56,758 bases of DNA from Prorocentrum cordatum (GCA_963575745.1 CAUYUJ010017919.1:72975-129732); one strand, 5' to 3'; numbered from the stretch's first letter, positions 20,110 through 31,970 are shown. Made by a program: numbers and translations. Notes: generated by a model from the sequence alone, not told the origin.

Positions 20110-22496
20110 TCAGTAACCAAATGCCTTGGTGGTGGCATCCAAGCAAGCCATATAGTCCTCGGGCTTCATCAGCGGGTGGTACGCCGGGAAGTTCTCGCCG
20201 TCGCACGTGGGCTTCCACTTCTTGTTCTTTTTCTCCGCGGTTGGCCGGTCGGCCTCGCAGGTTCCGTCCAACTTGGTGCCGAATGCCTCTCCACGAGAGA
20301 CACCGTTCGCATCCAAGCAAACCTGCGCAAACAGATCCTCGCCCATGGGGCCGTACTTGCCTCCGTCAATGCCCGTTTTCCAATCGACGGTGTCCTTGCA
20401 CGAGGCCATCGACCCCAGGAGCGTCTCGAAGGCCACCGCCGAGAAAATCTCCAAGCTGCCGAACCACCCATCCGCCACCGTGCCGTAGGCACGTTGGGGC
20501 GTGCTAGAATGCTCCTCGTTTATCTGGTGAGGGTTCTTCAGTGCTTCTATGGACGATCCGCCCCACCTCCTACTGGCGCGCGTCCTTCGAAAATCGCCCC
20601 CTCTGAATCTGCTTTGGGGCGCCACTTTCTGCCTCCAGGCGGCTCCAAGACATTTGAAAAATCGTCCAAAACGGTTGCAAAAAGACCCAAGACCACCCGA
20701 AGACTCCCCAGGATCCAGGAAGTCCCCAAGATGCCCCGACAGGCCCCAAGAAGCCTCCAATTGACTTTCAAAGAGGCCTCCAGCGAGGCCCTAGAAAGCG
20801 AAAGGCACTAAAAACCTTGAACGGCAATTGATGTTTTTGATCCCGAATCGTTTGGCTTCAGATTGCTCCAAGAAGCCGCTAGAACGGCCCAAAACTGTCC
20901 AATAAGAGCCCCCAGAACGCCCCACCCAAGAACCCTCCAAGGCGACCCCAAAACCGAGGGAACGAGGTCGAGTTTAAGACCCACGGGTCAGACCGCGCGC
21001 TGCATTGGCGCAGGTCGGAAACTCACCCTGAGACTCTCCGAAGACGGCCCAACGAGCCCTCGAAGACGACAAAATCTCCCCCAGAGGCTCCAAGAAAGCT
21101 CCAAGAGACGCCCAAAGAGTCATCCGGCGAGGCGTTCACAACAGAAACAGATTGAAAAACAGTCACGAAAACAATGTGTTGGGATCCCCGAGGCCGTTCG
21201 GCTTAAGATCGCCTCGGGAAAGCTTCAGAGAGCCCCGGGATGCCCCCATGACGGCCCTAAACTATTTGAACCCAAGAGGGCCCCCAGATGGCCCCAAGAC
21301 TGCCTGAGAACCCTCCAAAGCGGCCCAAGACGGCCCCAAGACCGAGGGGACAAAGTCGAGTTTAAGATCCACAGGAATTGAGGCCGCGCGCTGCACTGGC
21401 GCGGGTCGCAAACTCACCCTAACACCGCCCGAAGACGGCCCGACGGGCCCCAAAACCAGGTGGCCCCATCGCTGCCCCAGAACACCTCAAGACGGCCACA
21501 ACACTGAGGGAACGAGGACGCGTTTAAGACCCGTGCGAGTTCAGACCGCGTGCTGAACTGGCGCGGGCATTCAACTCAACCCCCTTCACACTGCGCTGCT
21601 GCGCTGGCACGGTGGCGGGGTTCGCCGCAGGCAACTGGATACTTCACGCCCTTGCAGTTCTCAAGGTAAAGGCCAGTGGCTGGGACCAACTTGCTAGAGA
21701 GGTAAGACACCAAGCGGCTCGCCACGAACACCGCGTCTGGATCGAGCTTCACGACCCAGCTGGCGCTCTTGTACACGCCCGCCTCCCCGATTGCCTTCCA
21801 GGCCTGGTAGTGCAAGCCCGTATTCAGCCAGGTGCCGGTCTCCTCTCTCTTCGCGAAATGGAAGTCCCCGTCGGCATCCTCCAGCTTCACGAGCGGAGCG
21901 CCGGGCCCGACCTCGCCCTCCTTGTCGCTGAATACCCCCCAGTTCTCGCACGCGAAGATGCTCGTCCTCCTCTCGTATGCCCCCTGGAGTAGCTCCAAGT
22001 CGTACATCTTCTTTGTGCTGCCGATGTCCTGCATGACCACTGCGAAGCAGTACAATGACGGGCCGTACCAGTCGGCATCCTTGAGGATCGGGTCCATGAT
22101 GGGCTGCGTCTGAACGCACAGCTGGGAGGCGCTGGGGGTGCAATTCTTCAGGCACTTGCCCTTCCCCGGCTTGGTCTCGAAGCAGTTCAGGCCCGCAACG
22201 TTGCAACACCCCAGGCTGTAGCAGTCGTCGTCCGTGCTGGCGCACTGGTCGCGCGGGGGCATGGCCACCGTCTGCGCCTTGCTCTGGAGGCGGTCCGTGT
22301 CCGAGGCCGCCCCGCGCAGCGCAAAGCGCGCTGCCCCCGCGCCTGCGCCGGCCAGGAGCAGGGCGGCCACGCCCGCGCCGCCCGCCGCGCGCCAGGGCGA
22401 GCGCCTGGCGCGAGCGTCCTGGACCAGGAACTGCTCCGACCCGCTCGCCTCGCCGCCGACCTCCGCGAGCTCCATGCGGTCCGTGGCCGAGGTCAT
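20110..22496 (-). CDS. Gene copy F: intact GT31-like type II membrane protein with cystine-knot-like module
   Basis: Exon 1 runs 22496 to about 21639 and exon 2 about 20469 to 20110, giving ~405 residues. The start is the first ATG after the relict SL (MTSATDRMEL). Residues 37-60 form a hydrophobic Ala/Gly/Leu segment after an Arg-rich stretch, fitting a signal anchor with the rest in the Golgi lumen. Residues 85-119 have cysteine spacing C-x6-C-x4-CC-x6-C-x9-C-x3-C, like small cystine knots. From about 143 the catalytic-type domain begins (DWYGPSLYCF). It contains DPD at 252-254 in WVVKLDPDAVF, a DxD-like metal and nucleotide-sugar site, and GED at 329-331 followed by C337, like the ED...C motif of GT31 enzymes. 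It resembles a large dinoflagellate family annotated as hypothetical. The glycosyltransferase role, donor and acceptor are inference. Confidence 0.85.
20472..21638 (-). other. Intron of copy F with complementary ends (introner-like)
   Basis: It lies between AT dinucleotides (20470-20471 and 21639-21640). Removing the block plus one AT joins ...GVKY to GWFGSLE in frame, the reading expected for the family. A perfect 13-nt inverted pair, CCGCCACCGTGCC, sits at 20472-20484 and 21606-21618. A GT donor (GTATCC at 21642 or GTTGCC at 21635) with an AG acceptor (CTCACCAG upstream of ATAAAC, or TTCTAG) is the canonical alternative and would add about 15-25 residues. The TTCTAG site is lost in copies C, H, J and K. 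The interior has three degenerate ~110-bp repeats around GGTCGAGTTTAAGA and GCGCGCTGCATTGGCG. Matching introns: about 432-1597, 9877-11027, 17309-18456, 23649-24815, 29883-31033, 33034-34180, 39562-40700, 42725-43890 and 45903-47069. Confidence 0.6.
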
Positions 22497-22553
22497 TGAC
22501 GGCAGGTCACTATGGCTGGGAGCGCTCGCAGGGCAGGCTGGCTGCCGCAGAGC

Positions 22554-22576
22554 CTCGAGCCAAAAACGGCTACGGC
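22554..22576 (-). promoter_or_regulatory. Relict spliced leader upstream of copy F
   Basis: 23-nt variant as in copy A, at the same distance from the ATG (about 58 nt). Confidence 0.8.
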
Positions 22577-23286
22577 CAGGCCTCTCCACCGTTCGTGGCA
22601 GGAGGGCGCGCACGAGGGGCAGGAGCGGGAGAAGGGGAAGGAGCGGGAGCGGGAGCGGGCACAGGATCAGAGCGGGCAGGAGCGGGACCAGGGGCGGGAC
22701 CGGGGGCAGAGACGGCAGGCAGCAAGCAGGAAGGGCAGGAAGAGGCGGGGAGCCTCAACGAGCGTGGGAGGCTGGCTGCGACTGCTCCGTCACTGCGCCC
22801 CCCCATGGAAGCCCCCTGGGCGCATGGTCCTCTTTGTTGTCCTCGCCGCAGCGAGGCAAATCGGGAAAAAATCCAGGGAGCTCAGAGCACCGCAGAGGCC
22901 TCCGTGGAAAGGCAGGTGCTGATCCACGGCAGGGGAATGTATAATTACGGTGATGACACTCTCGCTGGCCCGCTTGCCAAAGTCAGAGGACAAACGTGTG
23001 AACGCCCAGATGTGAGCATGGGAGAACGAATGCGGCTCGGGGCCGACTACAGCCATGGGCGTGCAGTCGACCGCGGCAGAAGAAGGGGGTCTCCCGTAAT
23101 TAAGCAGCGCCAGGCTGACTGCCGCCTCAGACGCGCCTCATCACCACCTTTGTGTGGGGAGGCGAGGTCAGGGCAGCGCGGAAAATGCTTGCACGACGAA
23201 AACAGCACACGTGGGGCGCAAGAAGCAGGCCCAACGGGCGGGGCGTTCTGCCTGGCGCAGCGCAACTTCAGTCTCCTCTGGGGCGC

Positions 23287-25677
23287 TCAGTAACCAAATG
23301 CCTTGGTGGTGGCATCCAAGCAAGCCATATAGTCCTCGGGCTTCATCAGCGGGTGGTACGCCGGGAAGTTCTCGCCGTCGCACGTGGGCTTCCACTTCTT
23401 GTTCTTTTTCTCCGCGGTTGGCCGGTCGGCCTCGCAGGTTCCGTCCAACTTGGTGCCGAATGCCTCTCCACGAGAGACACCGTTCGCATCCAAGCAAACC
23501 TGCGCAAACAGATCCTCGCCCATGGGGCCGTACTTGCCTCCGTCAATGCCCGTTTTCCAATCGACGGTGTCCTTGCACGAGGCCATCGACCCCAGGAGCG
23601 TCTCGAAGGCCACCGCCGAGAAAATCTCCAAGCTGCCGAACCACCCATCCGCCACCGTGCCGTAGGCACGTTGGGGCGTGCTAGAATGCTCCTCGTTTAT
23701 CTGGTGAGGGTTCTTCAGTGCTTCTATGGACGATCCGCCCCACCTCCTACTGGCGCGCGTCCTTCGAAAATCGCCCCCTCTGAATCTGCTTTGGGGCGCC
23801 ACTTTCTGCCTCCAGGCGGCTCCAAGACATTTGAAAAATCGTCCAAAACGGTTGCAAAAAGACCCAAGACCACCCGAAGACTCCCCAGGATCCAGGAAGT
23901 CCCCAAGATGCCCCGACAGGCCCCAAGAAGCCTCCAATTGACTTTCAAAGAGGCCTCCAGCGAGGCCCTAGAAAGCGAAAGGCACTAAAAACCTTGAACG
24001 GCAATTGATGTTTTTGATCCCGAATCGTTTGGCTTCAGATTGCTCCAAGAAGCCGCTAGAACGGCCCAAAACTGTCCAATAAGAGCCCCCAGAACGCCCC
24101 ACCCAAGAACCCTCCAAGGCGACCCCAAAACCGAGGGAACGAGGTCGAGTTTAAGACTCACGGGTCAGACCGCGCGCTGCATTGGCGCAGGTCGGAAACT
24201 CACCCTGAGACTCTCAGAAGACGGCCCAACGAGCCCTCGAAGACTACAAAATCTCCCCCAGAGGCTCCAAGAAAGCTCCAAGAGACGCCCAAAGAGTCAT
24301 CCGGCGAGGCTTTCACAACAGAAACATATTGAAAAACAGTCACGAAAACAATGTGTTGGGATCCCCGAGGCCGTTCGGCTTAAGATCGCCTCGGGAAAGC
24401 TTCAGAGAGCCCCGGGATGCCCCCATGACGGCCCTAAACTACTTGAACCCAAGAGGGCCCCCAGATGGCCCCAAGACTGCCTGAGAACCCTCCAAAGCGG
24501 CCCAAGACGGCCCCAAGACCGAGGGGACAAAGTCGAGTTTAAGATCCACAGGAATTGAGGCCGCGCGCTGCACTGGCGCGGGTCGCAAACTCACCCTAAC
24601 ACCGCCCGAAGACGGCCCGACGGGCCCCAAAACCTGATGGCCCCATCGCTGCCGCAGAACACCTCAAGACGGCCACAACACTGAGGGAACGAGGACGCGT
24701 TTAAGACCCGTGCGAGTTCAGACCGCGTGCTGAACTGGCGCGGGCATTCAACTCAACCTCCTTCACACTGCGCTGCTGCGCTGGCACGGTGGCGGGGTTC
24801 GCCGCAGGCAACTGGATACTTCACGCCCTTGCAGTTCTCAAGGTAAAGGCCAGTGGCTGGGACCAACTTGCTAGAGAGGTAAGACACCAAGCGGCTCGCC
24901 ACGAACACCGCGTCTGGATCGAGCTTCACGACCCAGCTGGCGCTCTTGTACACGCCCGCCTCCCCGATTGCCTTCCAGGCCTGGTAGTGCGTGCAAGCCC
25001 GTATTCAGCCAGGTGCCGGTCTCCTCTCTCTTCGCGAAATGGAAGTCCCCGTCGGCATCCTCCAGCTTCACGAGCGGAGCGCCGGGCCCGACCTCGCCCT
25101 CCTTGTCGCTGAATACCCCCCAGTTCTCGCACGCGAAGATGCTCGTCCTCCTCTCGTATGCCCCCTGGAGTAGCTCCAAGTCGTACATCTTCTTTGTGCT
25201 GCCGATGTCCTGCATGACCACTGCGAAGCAGTACAATGACGGGCCGTACCAGTCGGCATCCTTGAGGATCGGGTCCATGATGGGCTGCGTCTGAACGCAC
25301 AGCTGGGAGGCGCTGGGGGTGCAATTCTTCAGGCACTTGCCCTTCCCCGGCTTGGTCTCGAAGCAGTTCAGGCCCGCAACGTTGCAACACCCCAGGCTGT
25401 AGCAGTCGTCGTCCGTGCTGGCGCACTGGTCGCGCGGGGGCATGGCCACCGTCTGCGCCTTGCTCTGGAGGCGGTCCGTGTCCGAGGCCGCCCCGCGCAG
25501 CGCAAAGCGCGCTGCCCCCGCGCCTGCGCCGGCCAGGAGCAGGGCGGCCACGCCCGCGCCGCCCGCCGCGCGCCAGGGCGAGCGCCTGGCGCGAGCGTCC
25601 TGGACCAGGAACTGCTCCGACCCGCTCGCCTCGCCGCCGACCTCCGCGAGCTCCATGCGGTCCGTGGCCGAGGTCAT
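23287..25677 (-). pseudogene. Gene copy G: GT31-like protein gene with a 4-bp duplication
   Basis: Exon 1 runs 25677 to about 24816 and exon 2 about 23646 to 23287. Exon 2 and most of exon 1 are clean. A tandem 4-bp duplication (GTGCGTGC in place of GTGC, about 24987-24994) shifts frame just after NTGLH, so the DPD segment is out of frame. The reading then continues open into a wrong-frame tail. Copy M carries the identical duplication, so it is inherited and not a base-calling error. B, the twin of G in the left segment, lacks it. Confidence 0.8.
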
Positions 25678-25734
25678 TGACGGCAGGTCACTATGGCTGG
25701 GAGCGCTCGAAGGGCAGGCTGACTGCCGCAGAGC

Positions 25735-25757
25735 CTCGAGCCAAAAACGGCTACGGC
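25735..25757 (-). promoter_or_regulatory. Relict spliced leader upstream of copy G
   Basis: 23-nt variant as in copy A. The mobile element starts 12-13 bp upstream. Confidence 0.8.
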
Positions 25758-25939
25758 CAGGCCTCTCCACTTAGGGGTGTAGAGTCAGAGCCATAATTTA
25801 GTCATGTTTGTGTGCGTGTGTGTGGTTTTGTGTTTTTTTTGTTTTTTCTATGTTCCGTCCGGTATCTGTTTGTGTGCGTTTGTGTCTGTTTGTGTTTTCT
25901 GGCCTGTTCCCCACCGGACAGGTTGGGGTCGCTAGATTT

Positions 25940-27077
25940 GAGAGAGCGTGATCCACCGCCGCTTTACTGTGGAAAATTGCCAACCTTTTCCTCCGGAGCC
26001 CGGGGGTCGCCCCCCCCCCTTCCGAAAATCTCCCCCCTGCTGGACCCCCCCCCGTCCCCCGGCAACCCCCCCCCCCGCCCTAACCCCTCCCCCCCATCCC
26101 CCCTCCTCCTCGAAAACCGGGGGGGGTCACTACCGGTTCGAACCCCTCCCCCCCCCCTCCGGATCCGGAAAACCGGGGGGGGTCACTACCGGTTCGAACC
26201 CCCCCACCCCCCTCGAAAACCGGAGGGGGATCACTACCGGTTCGAACCCCTCCCCACCCCCCCACTCACCGCCAGCAAACGACTCCCGGTCCCTACCACC
26301 GTCCGCATCACATCCTCCACTGTTGTTCCCAGCACCACTGTCCTCACCACCACTGTCCCCACTGTGTCCCCACCAGTGCCCCCACCACTGTCGCACTGTC
26401 CCCACTGTCCCCACCACTGTTCCCACCACGGTTCCACTCTCCCCACTGTCTCCACGGCCCCAACCACTGCCCGACTATCCCCACTGTCCCCACTGTCCCA
26501 CTGACTCCGCCGCTGTCCCACTGAGCTGTCCCACTGTTCCCACCACTGTCCCCACTGTCCCCACCACTGTCCCCACTGTACCTCTGTCCCATTGTCCCAC
26601 CGCCGTCCTCGCCACCGCCTTCACCACTGTCCCCACCACCATTGTACCCTCCACTGTCCCACTGTTTCCACCTCATTCCCACTGTGCCCACACCACTGTC
26701 CCCACCACCACCGTCCCCACCACTGTCCACTGTCCCCCCTGTTCCCACCATTGTCCCCACCACTGTCCCCACCACTACTGGCCCTCTACTGTCCCACTGT
26801 CCCACTGTCCCCACCACTGTCCCGCTGTCCCCTCACCACTGTCCCACCAACACCGTCCCCACCTCTGTCCGCACCCCCACTCGGTTTTCGAGGGGGGGGG
26901 GGGGGTTCGAACTGGTAGTGACCCCCCCCCCCTTTTCATGATGAGCTGGGGAGAGGGGGGAGGGGTTCGAACCGGTAGTGACCCCCCCGGTTTTCCCGAG
27001 AGGGGGGGGGGGGAGGGGTTCGAACCGGTAGTGACCCCCCCCGGTTTTCCGCCAGCAGCGGTAGAACACGCTCTTTC
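25940..27077. mobile_element. Nested inverted-repeat element 2, second copy
   Basis: CTAGATTT duplications are at 25932-25939 and 27078-27085. The palindromic internal arrangement is clearest here. Three units with TCACTACCGGTTCGAACCCC lie at about 26109-26260, and three inverted units with GGTTCGAACCGGTAGTGACC lie at about 26881-27050, on either side of the CCACTGTCC tract. Confidence 0.82.
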
Positions 27078-27111
27078 CTAGATTTGAAAAACAGACCTCC
27101 CGGCCACTCCC

Positions 27112-27385
27112 ACCCTGCATACCGCGGCCGCCAGACCCCAAATTGTCCCGAGTGTCCCCGTTATCCCGCCTCGCGCCCTCGACAAACACGACAAAACACA
27201 CCCTGCATACCGCGGCCGCCAGACCCCAAGTTGCCCCGAGTGTCCCCGTTATCCCACCTCGCGCCCTCGACAAACACGACAGAACACACCCTGCATACCG
27301 CGGCCGCCAGACCCCAAGTTGCCCCGAGCGTCCCGGTTATCCCGCCTCGCGCCCTCGACAAACACGACAGAACACAGTATGGCAC
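27112..27385. repeat. 88-bp minisatellite, three units
   Basis: Same array as at 7100, here more regular. Each unit runs from CCCTGCATACCGCGGCCGCC to the next CGACAGAACACA. Confidence 0.85.
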
Positions 27386-27390
27386 GACAT

Positions 27391-28397
27391 CCGCCGGCCC
27401 CCTTGTGGGGCCACCAGGCTGTAGGCGCGGGATTCGCAGTTTCCTGTGTCAGTTGTAGCTTGCAGCTTCTAGTGTTACAGTTCTGCTTCTTGCTGGTTAC
27501 TGTAACTAGTTGATTGACCGCGCGAGGGGGGGGAGGCCCAAACCAGATATTTAGCACCTCCTGGGCGCGTTGTCTGAATTGCTGGGGGGGCTCGAAATCG
27601 ACACCCCTCACGCAGATCCGCGGGGTCAGGGTCCCAAAAACACAAGGGATTTGCCACATTTCTGAAATTCGGTGCCACCCCTCACGCAGATCCGCGGGGT
27701 CAGGGTCCAAAAACACATGGGATTTGCCACATTTCTGAAATTCGGTGCCACCCCTCACGCAGATCCGCGGGGTCAGGGTCCAAAAACACAGGGGATTTGC
27801 CACATTTCTGAAATTCGGTGCCACCCCTCACGCAGATCCGCGGGGTCAGGGTCCAAAAACACAGGGGATTTGCCACATTTCTGAAATTCGGTGCCACCCC
27901 TCACGCAGATCCGCGGGGTCAGGGTCCAAAAACACAAGGGATTTGCCACATTTCTGAAATTCGGTGCCACCCCTCACGCAGATCCGCGGGGTCAGGGTCC
28001 AAAAACACATGGGATTTGCCACATTTCTGAAATTCGGTGCCACCCCTCACGCAGATCCGCGGGGTCAGGGTCCAAAAACACAGGGATTTGCCACATTTCT
28101 GAAATTCGGTGCCACCCTTCACGCACATCCATCGCAAGGCGTGGTAACCCAAACTGCGAGAACTCCCTCGGCCCTTTAATCGCAAGGTGTGGTAACCAAG
28201 CCCGTAAACCATACACGTCTTACCAATCGCCAGGTGTGGTAACCCCTCTTGTGATCAGTTGGTTTTGCTGATTGCGAATCGGCTTCGCATGAAGTTTCGA
28301 TACTGCTTCACGACAGCGCCAAGGCCTCATGACTTAGCTCTTCCATGGCCCATTCTCCGAGAGAGGGGGCCGGCGGCAGGGGGCGAAGCCCTTACGG
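27391..28397. mobile_element. Nested insertion 3, second copy
   Basis: AT flanks lie at 27389-27390 and 28398-28399. The perfect 13-nt inverted pair CCGCCGGCCCCCT is at 27391-27403 and 28364-28376. The right copy is 21 nt inside the end, the same asymmetry as in the gene's intron. Confidence 0.65.
27601..28130. repeat. 73-bp minisatellite, seven units
   Basis: Second copy of the array described at 7596. Single-base differences between units (ACAAGGG, ACATGGG, ACAGGGG) are partly shuffled between the two arrays. Confidence 0.92.
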
Positions 28398-29520
28398 ATA
28401 ATATGACAGAACAGAGCAAGAGCATGACAGAACATTGCAGAACATAAAATATCAACATCATGACAAAATAGAGGACACCAGCATATCACAGAACATGCCC
28501 GAGCAGAGCATGACAGAACAGATGTGTTTTGTGTGCTTTCGTGCATGTGCCGCAACGGTCTGGACAGTCACGCAGGGGAGGGACGACGAGGAACAGAGGA
28601 GGGGAGGTCTGCTACAAAAGCCTCGAGGGCCACCTCTGGGGCCGACAGAATGACGGAGAATTGGGGCAGGGAGTGGCTAAGGATAGAAAGGGGGGGGCGA
28701 AGGATAAAAGCGGGAGGGGAACGCGAGCGGCGCACCGAGGAGCACAAGCGGAGAGAAAGGAAGTTCTTCGGTTGATCATACCAAGAAAAGGGCGAGGTTG
28801 ATGACTAAGTTAAGGCTCTGACTTTGCACACACACACACACACAACTCCACCGTTCGTGGCAGGAGGGCGCGCACGAGGGGCAGGAGCGGGAGCAGGAGA
28901 AGGAGCGGGAGCGGGAGCGGGACCAGAAGCGGGACCGGGGGCAGAGACGGCAGGCAGCAAGCAGGAAGGGCAGGAAGAGGCGGGGAGCCTCAACGAGCGT
29001 GGGAGGCTGGCTGGGACTGCTCCGTCACTGCGCCCCCCCATGGGAGCCCTCCTGGGCGCATGGTCCTCTTTGTCGTCCTCGCCGCAGCGAGGCAGGTCGG
29101 AAAAAAATCCAGGGAGCTCAGAGCACCGCAGAGGCCTCCGCGGAAAGGCAGGTGCTGATCCACGGCAGGGGAATGCATAATTACGGTGATGACACTCTCG
29201 CTGGCCCGCTTGCCAAAGTCAGAGGACAAACGTGTGAACGCCCAGATGTGAACATGGGAGAACGAATGCGGCTCGGGGCCGACTGCAGCCGTGGGCGTGC
29301 AGTCGACCGAGGCAGAAGAAGGGGGTCTCCCGTAATTAAGCAGCGCCAGGCTGACTGCCGCCTCAGACGCGCCTCATCACCACCTCTGTGGGGAGGCGAG
29401 GTCAGGGCAGCGCGGAAAATGCTTGCACGACCAAAACAGCACACGTGGTGCGCACGAAGCAGGCCCAACGGGCGGAGCGTTCTGCCTGGCGCAGCGCAGC
29501 TTCAGTCTCTTCTGGGGCGC

Positions 29521-31891
29521 TCAGTAGCCAAATGCCTTGGTGGTGGCATCCAAGCACGCCATATAGTCCTCGGGCTTCATCAGCGGGTGGTACGCCGGGA
29601 AGTTCTCGCCGTCGCACGTGGGCTTCCACTTCTTATTCTTTTTCTCGGCGGTTGGCCGGTCGGCCTCGCAAGTTCCGTCCAGCTTGGTGCCGAATGCCTC
29701 TCCACGGGAGACACCGTTCGCATCCAAGCAAACCTGCGCAAACAGATCCTCGCCCATGGGGCCGTACTTGCCTCCGTCAATGCCCGTTTTCCAGTCGACG
29801 GTGTCCTTGCACGAGGCCATCGACCACAGGAGCGTCTCGAAGGCCACCGCCGAGAAAATCTCCAAGCTGCCGAACCACCCATCCGCCACGGTGCCGTGGG
29901 CACGTCGGGGCGTGGTAGAATGCTCCTCGTTTATCTGGTGAGGGTTCTTTAGTGCTTCTACGGAGGATCCCCCCACCTCAACCGCCCCCTCTAAATCTGC
30001 TCTGGGGCGCCACTTTCTGCCTCCAGGCGGCTCCAAGACATTTGAAAAATCATCCAAAACGGTTGCATAAAGACCCAGGACCGCCCGAAGACTCCCCAGG
30101 ACCCAAGAAGTCCCCAAGATGCCCCGACAGGCCCCAAGAAGCCTCCAACTGACTTTCAAAGAGGCCTCCTGCGAGGCCCTAGAAAGCGAAATGCACTAAA
30201 AACCTTGAACGGCAATTTATGCTTTGATCCCGAGTCGTTCGGCTTCAGATTGCTCCAAGAAGCCGCTACAACGGCCCAAAACTGTCCCATACGAGCCCCC
30301 AGATGGCCCCAACACTGCCCGAGAACCCTCCAAGGCGACCCCAAGACCGAGGGAACGAGGTCGAATTTAAGACCCACGGGTCAGACCGCGCGCTGCATTG
30401 GCGCAGGTCGGAAACTCACCCTGAGACTCTCCGAAGACGGCCCAACGAGTCCCCGAGCACTACAAAACCTCTCCCAGAGGCTCCAAGAGGCCTCCAAGAG
30501 ACGCCCGAAGAGTCATCTGGCGAGGCATTCACAACAGAAACATGTTGAAAAAAACACATCAGAAAACAATGTTTGGGGATCCCCAAGGCCTTTTGGCTTA
30601 AGATCGCCTCGGGAAAGCTTCAGAGGGCCCCGGGATGCCCCCATGACGGCCCCAAACTATTTGAACCCAAGAGGGCCCCCAGATGGCCCCAAGACTGCCT
30701 GAGAACCCTCCAAAGCGGCCCAAGACGGCCCCTAGACCCAGGGGACAAGGTCGAGTTTGAGATCCACGGGAATTCAGGCCGCGCGCTGCACTGGCGCGGG
30801 TCGCAAACTCACCCTAACACCGCCCGAAGACGACCCGACGGGCCCCAAAACCTGATGGCCCCATCGCTGCCCCAGAACACCACAAGACGGCCCCAACACT
30901 GAGGGAACGAGGTCGCGTTAAAAACCCATGCGAGTTCAGACCGCGTGCTGAACTGGCGCGGGCATTCAACTCAATCCCCTTCACACTGCGCTGCTGCGCT
31001 GGCACGGTGGCGGGGTTCGCCGCAGGCAACTGGATACTTCACGCCCTTGCAGTTCTCAAGGTAAAGGCCAGTGGCTGGGACCAACTTGCTAGAGAGGTAA
31101 GACACCAAGCGGCTCGCCACGAACACCGCGTCTGGATCGACCTTCACGACCCAGCTGGCGCTCTTGTACACGCCCGCCTCCCCGATTGCCTTCCAGGCCT
31201 GGTAGTGCAAGCCCGTATTCAGCCAGGTGCCGGTCTCCTCTCTCTTCGCGAAATGGAAGTCCCCGTCGGCATCCTCCAGCTTCACAAGGGGAGCGCCGGG
31301 CCCGACCTCCCCCTCCTTGTCGCTGAATACTCCCCAGTTCTCGCACCCGAAGATGCTAGTCTTCCTGCCATATGCTCCCTGCAGCAGCTCCAAGTCGTAC
31401 ATCTTCTTTGTGCTGCCGATGTCCTGCATGACCACTGCGAAGCAGTACAATGACGGGCCGTACCAGTCGGCATCCTTGAGGATCGGGTCCATGATCGGCT
31501 GCGTCTGAACGCACAGCTGGGAGGCGCTGGGGGTGCAATTCTTCAGGCACTTGCCCTTCCCCGGCTTGGTCTCGAAGCAGTTCAGGCCCGCAACGTTGCA
31601 ACACCCCAGGCTGTAGCAGTCGTCGTCCGTGCTGGCGCACTGGTCGCGCGGGGGCATGGCCACCGTCTGCGCCTTGCTCTGGAGGCGGTCCGTGTCCGAG
31701 GCCGCCCCGCGCAGCGCAAAGCGCGCTGCCCCCGCGCCTGCGCCGGCCAGGAGCAGGGCGGCCACGCCCGCGCCGCCCGCCGCACGCCAGGGCGAGCGCC
31801 TGGCGCGAGCGTCCTGGACCAGGAACTGCTCCGACCCGCTCGCCTCGCCGCCGACCTCCGCGAGCTCCATGCGGTCCGTGGCCGAGGTCAT
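29521..31891 (-). CDS. Gene copy H: intact GT31-like type II membrane protein
   Basis: Exon 1 runs 31891 to about 31034 and exon 2 about 29880 to 29521. Both are open with all family features of copy F: anchor, seven-cysteine module, DPD (here WVVKVDPDAVF) and GED...C. Visible differences from F include GAYGRKTSIFGCENWG for GAYERRTSIFACENWG and LLWSMASCKD for LLGSMASCKD. It belongs to the second subfamily. Together with F and L it is one of three copies that could encode a full-length protein as sequenced. Intron-splicing uncertainty is as for F. Confidence 0.85.
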
Positions 31892-31948
31892 TGACGGCAG
31901 GTCACTATGGCTGGGAGCGCTCGCAGGGCAGGCTCGCTGCCGCAAAGC

Positions 31949-31970
31949 CTTGAGCCAAAACGGCTACGGC
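31949..31970 (-). promoter_or_regulatory. Relict spliced leader upstream of copy H
   Basis: 22-nt form, 21 of 22 identical to the canonical leader, as in copy C. Confidence 0.9.

Larger units (their letters stand above)
25771..28845. mobile_element. Outer inverted-repeat element, long form, insertion 2
   Basis: Flanked by CTCCAC at 25765-25770 and 28846-28851. It has the same inverted repeats and nested insertions as the element at 5723 and is part of the same 14-kb duplication. It differs from that one mainly in the C-rich region 26000-26280, where both versions are full of homopolymers. Confidence 0.82.

Noticed and set aside
19975-20811. 278-codon plus-strand frame repeated in many units
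   Set aside because: It lies opposite exon 2 and the intron. Conservation is explained by the minus-strand gene, which has recognisable motifs, while this frame has none.
21576-21638. 20-residue extension ending CEGG or CEGD as the true C-terminus of exon 1
   Set aside because: It would omit the GED...C half encoded by the clean exon 2. It is more likely intron read-through, though an intron-retained short product cannot be excluded.
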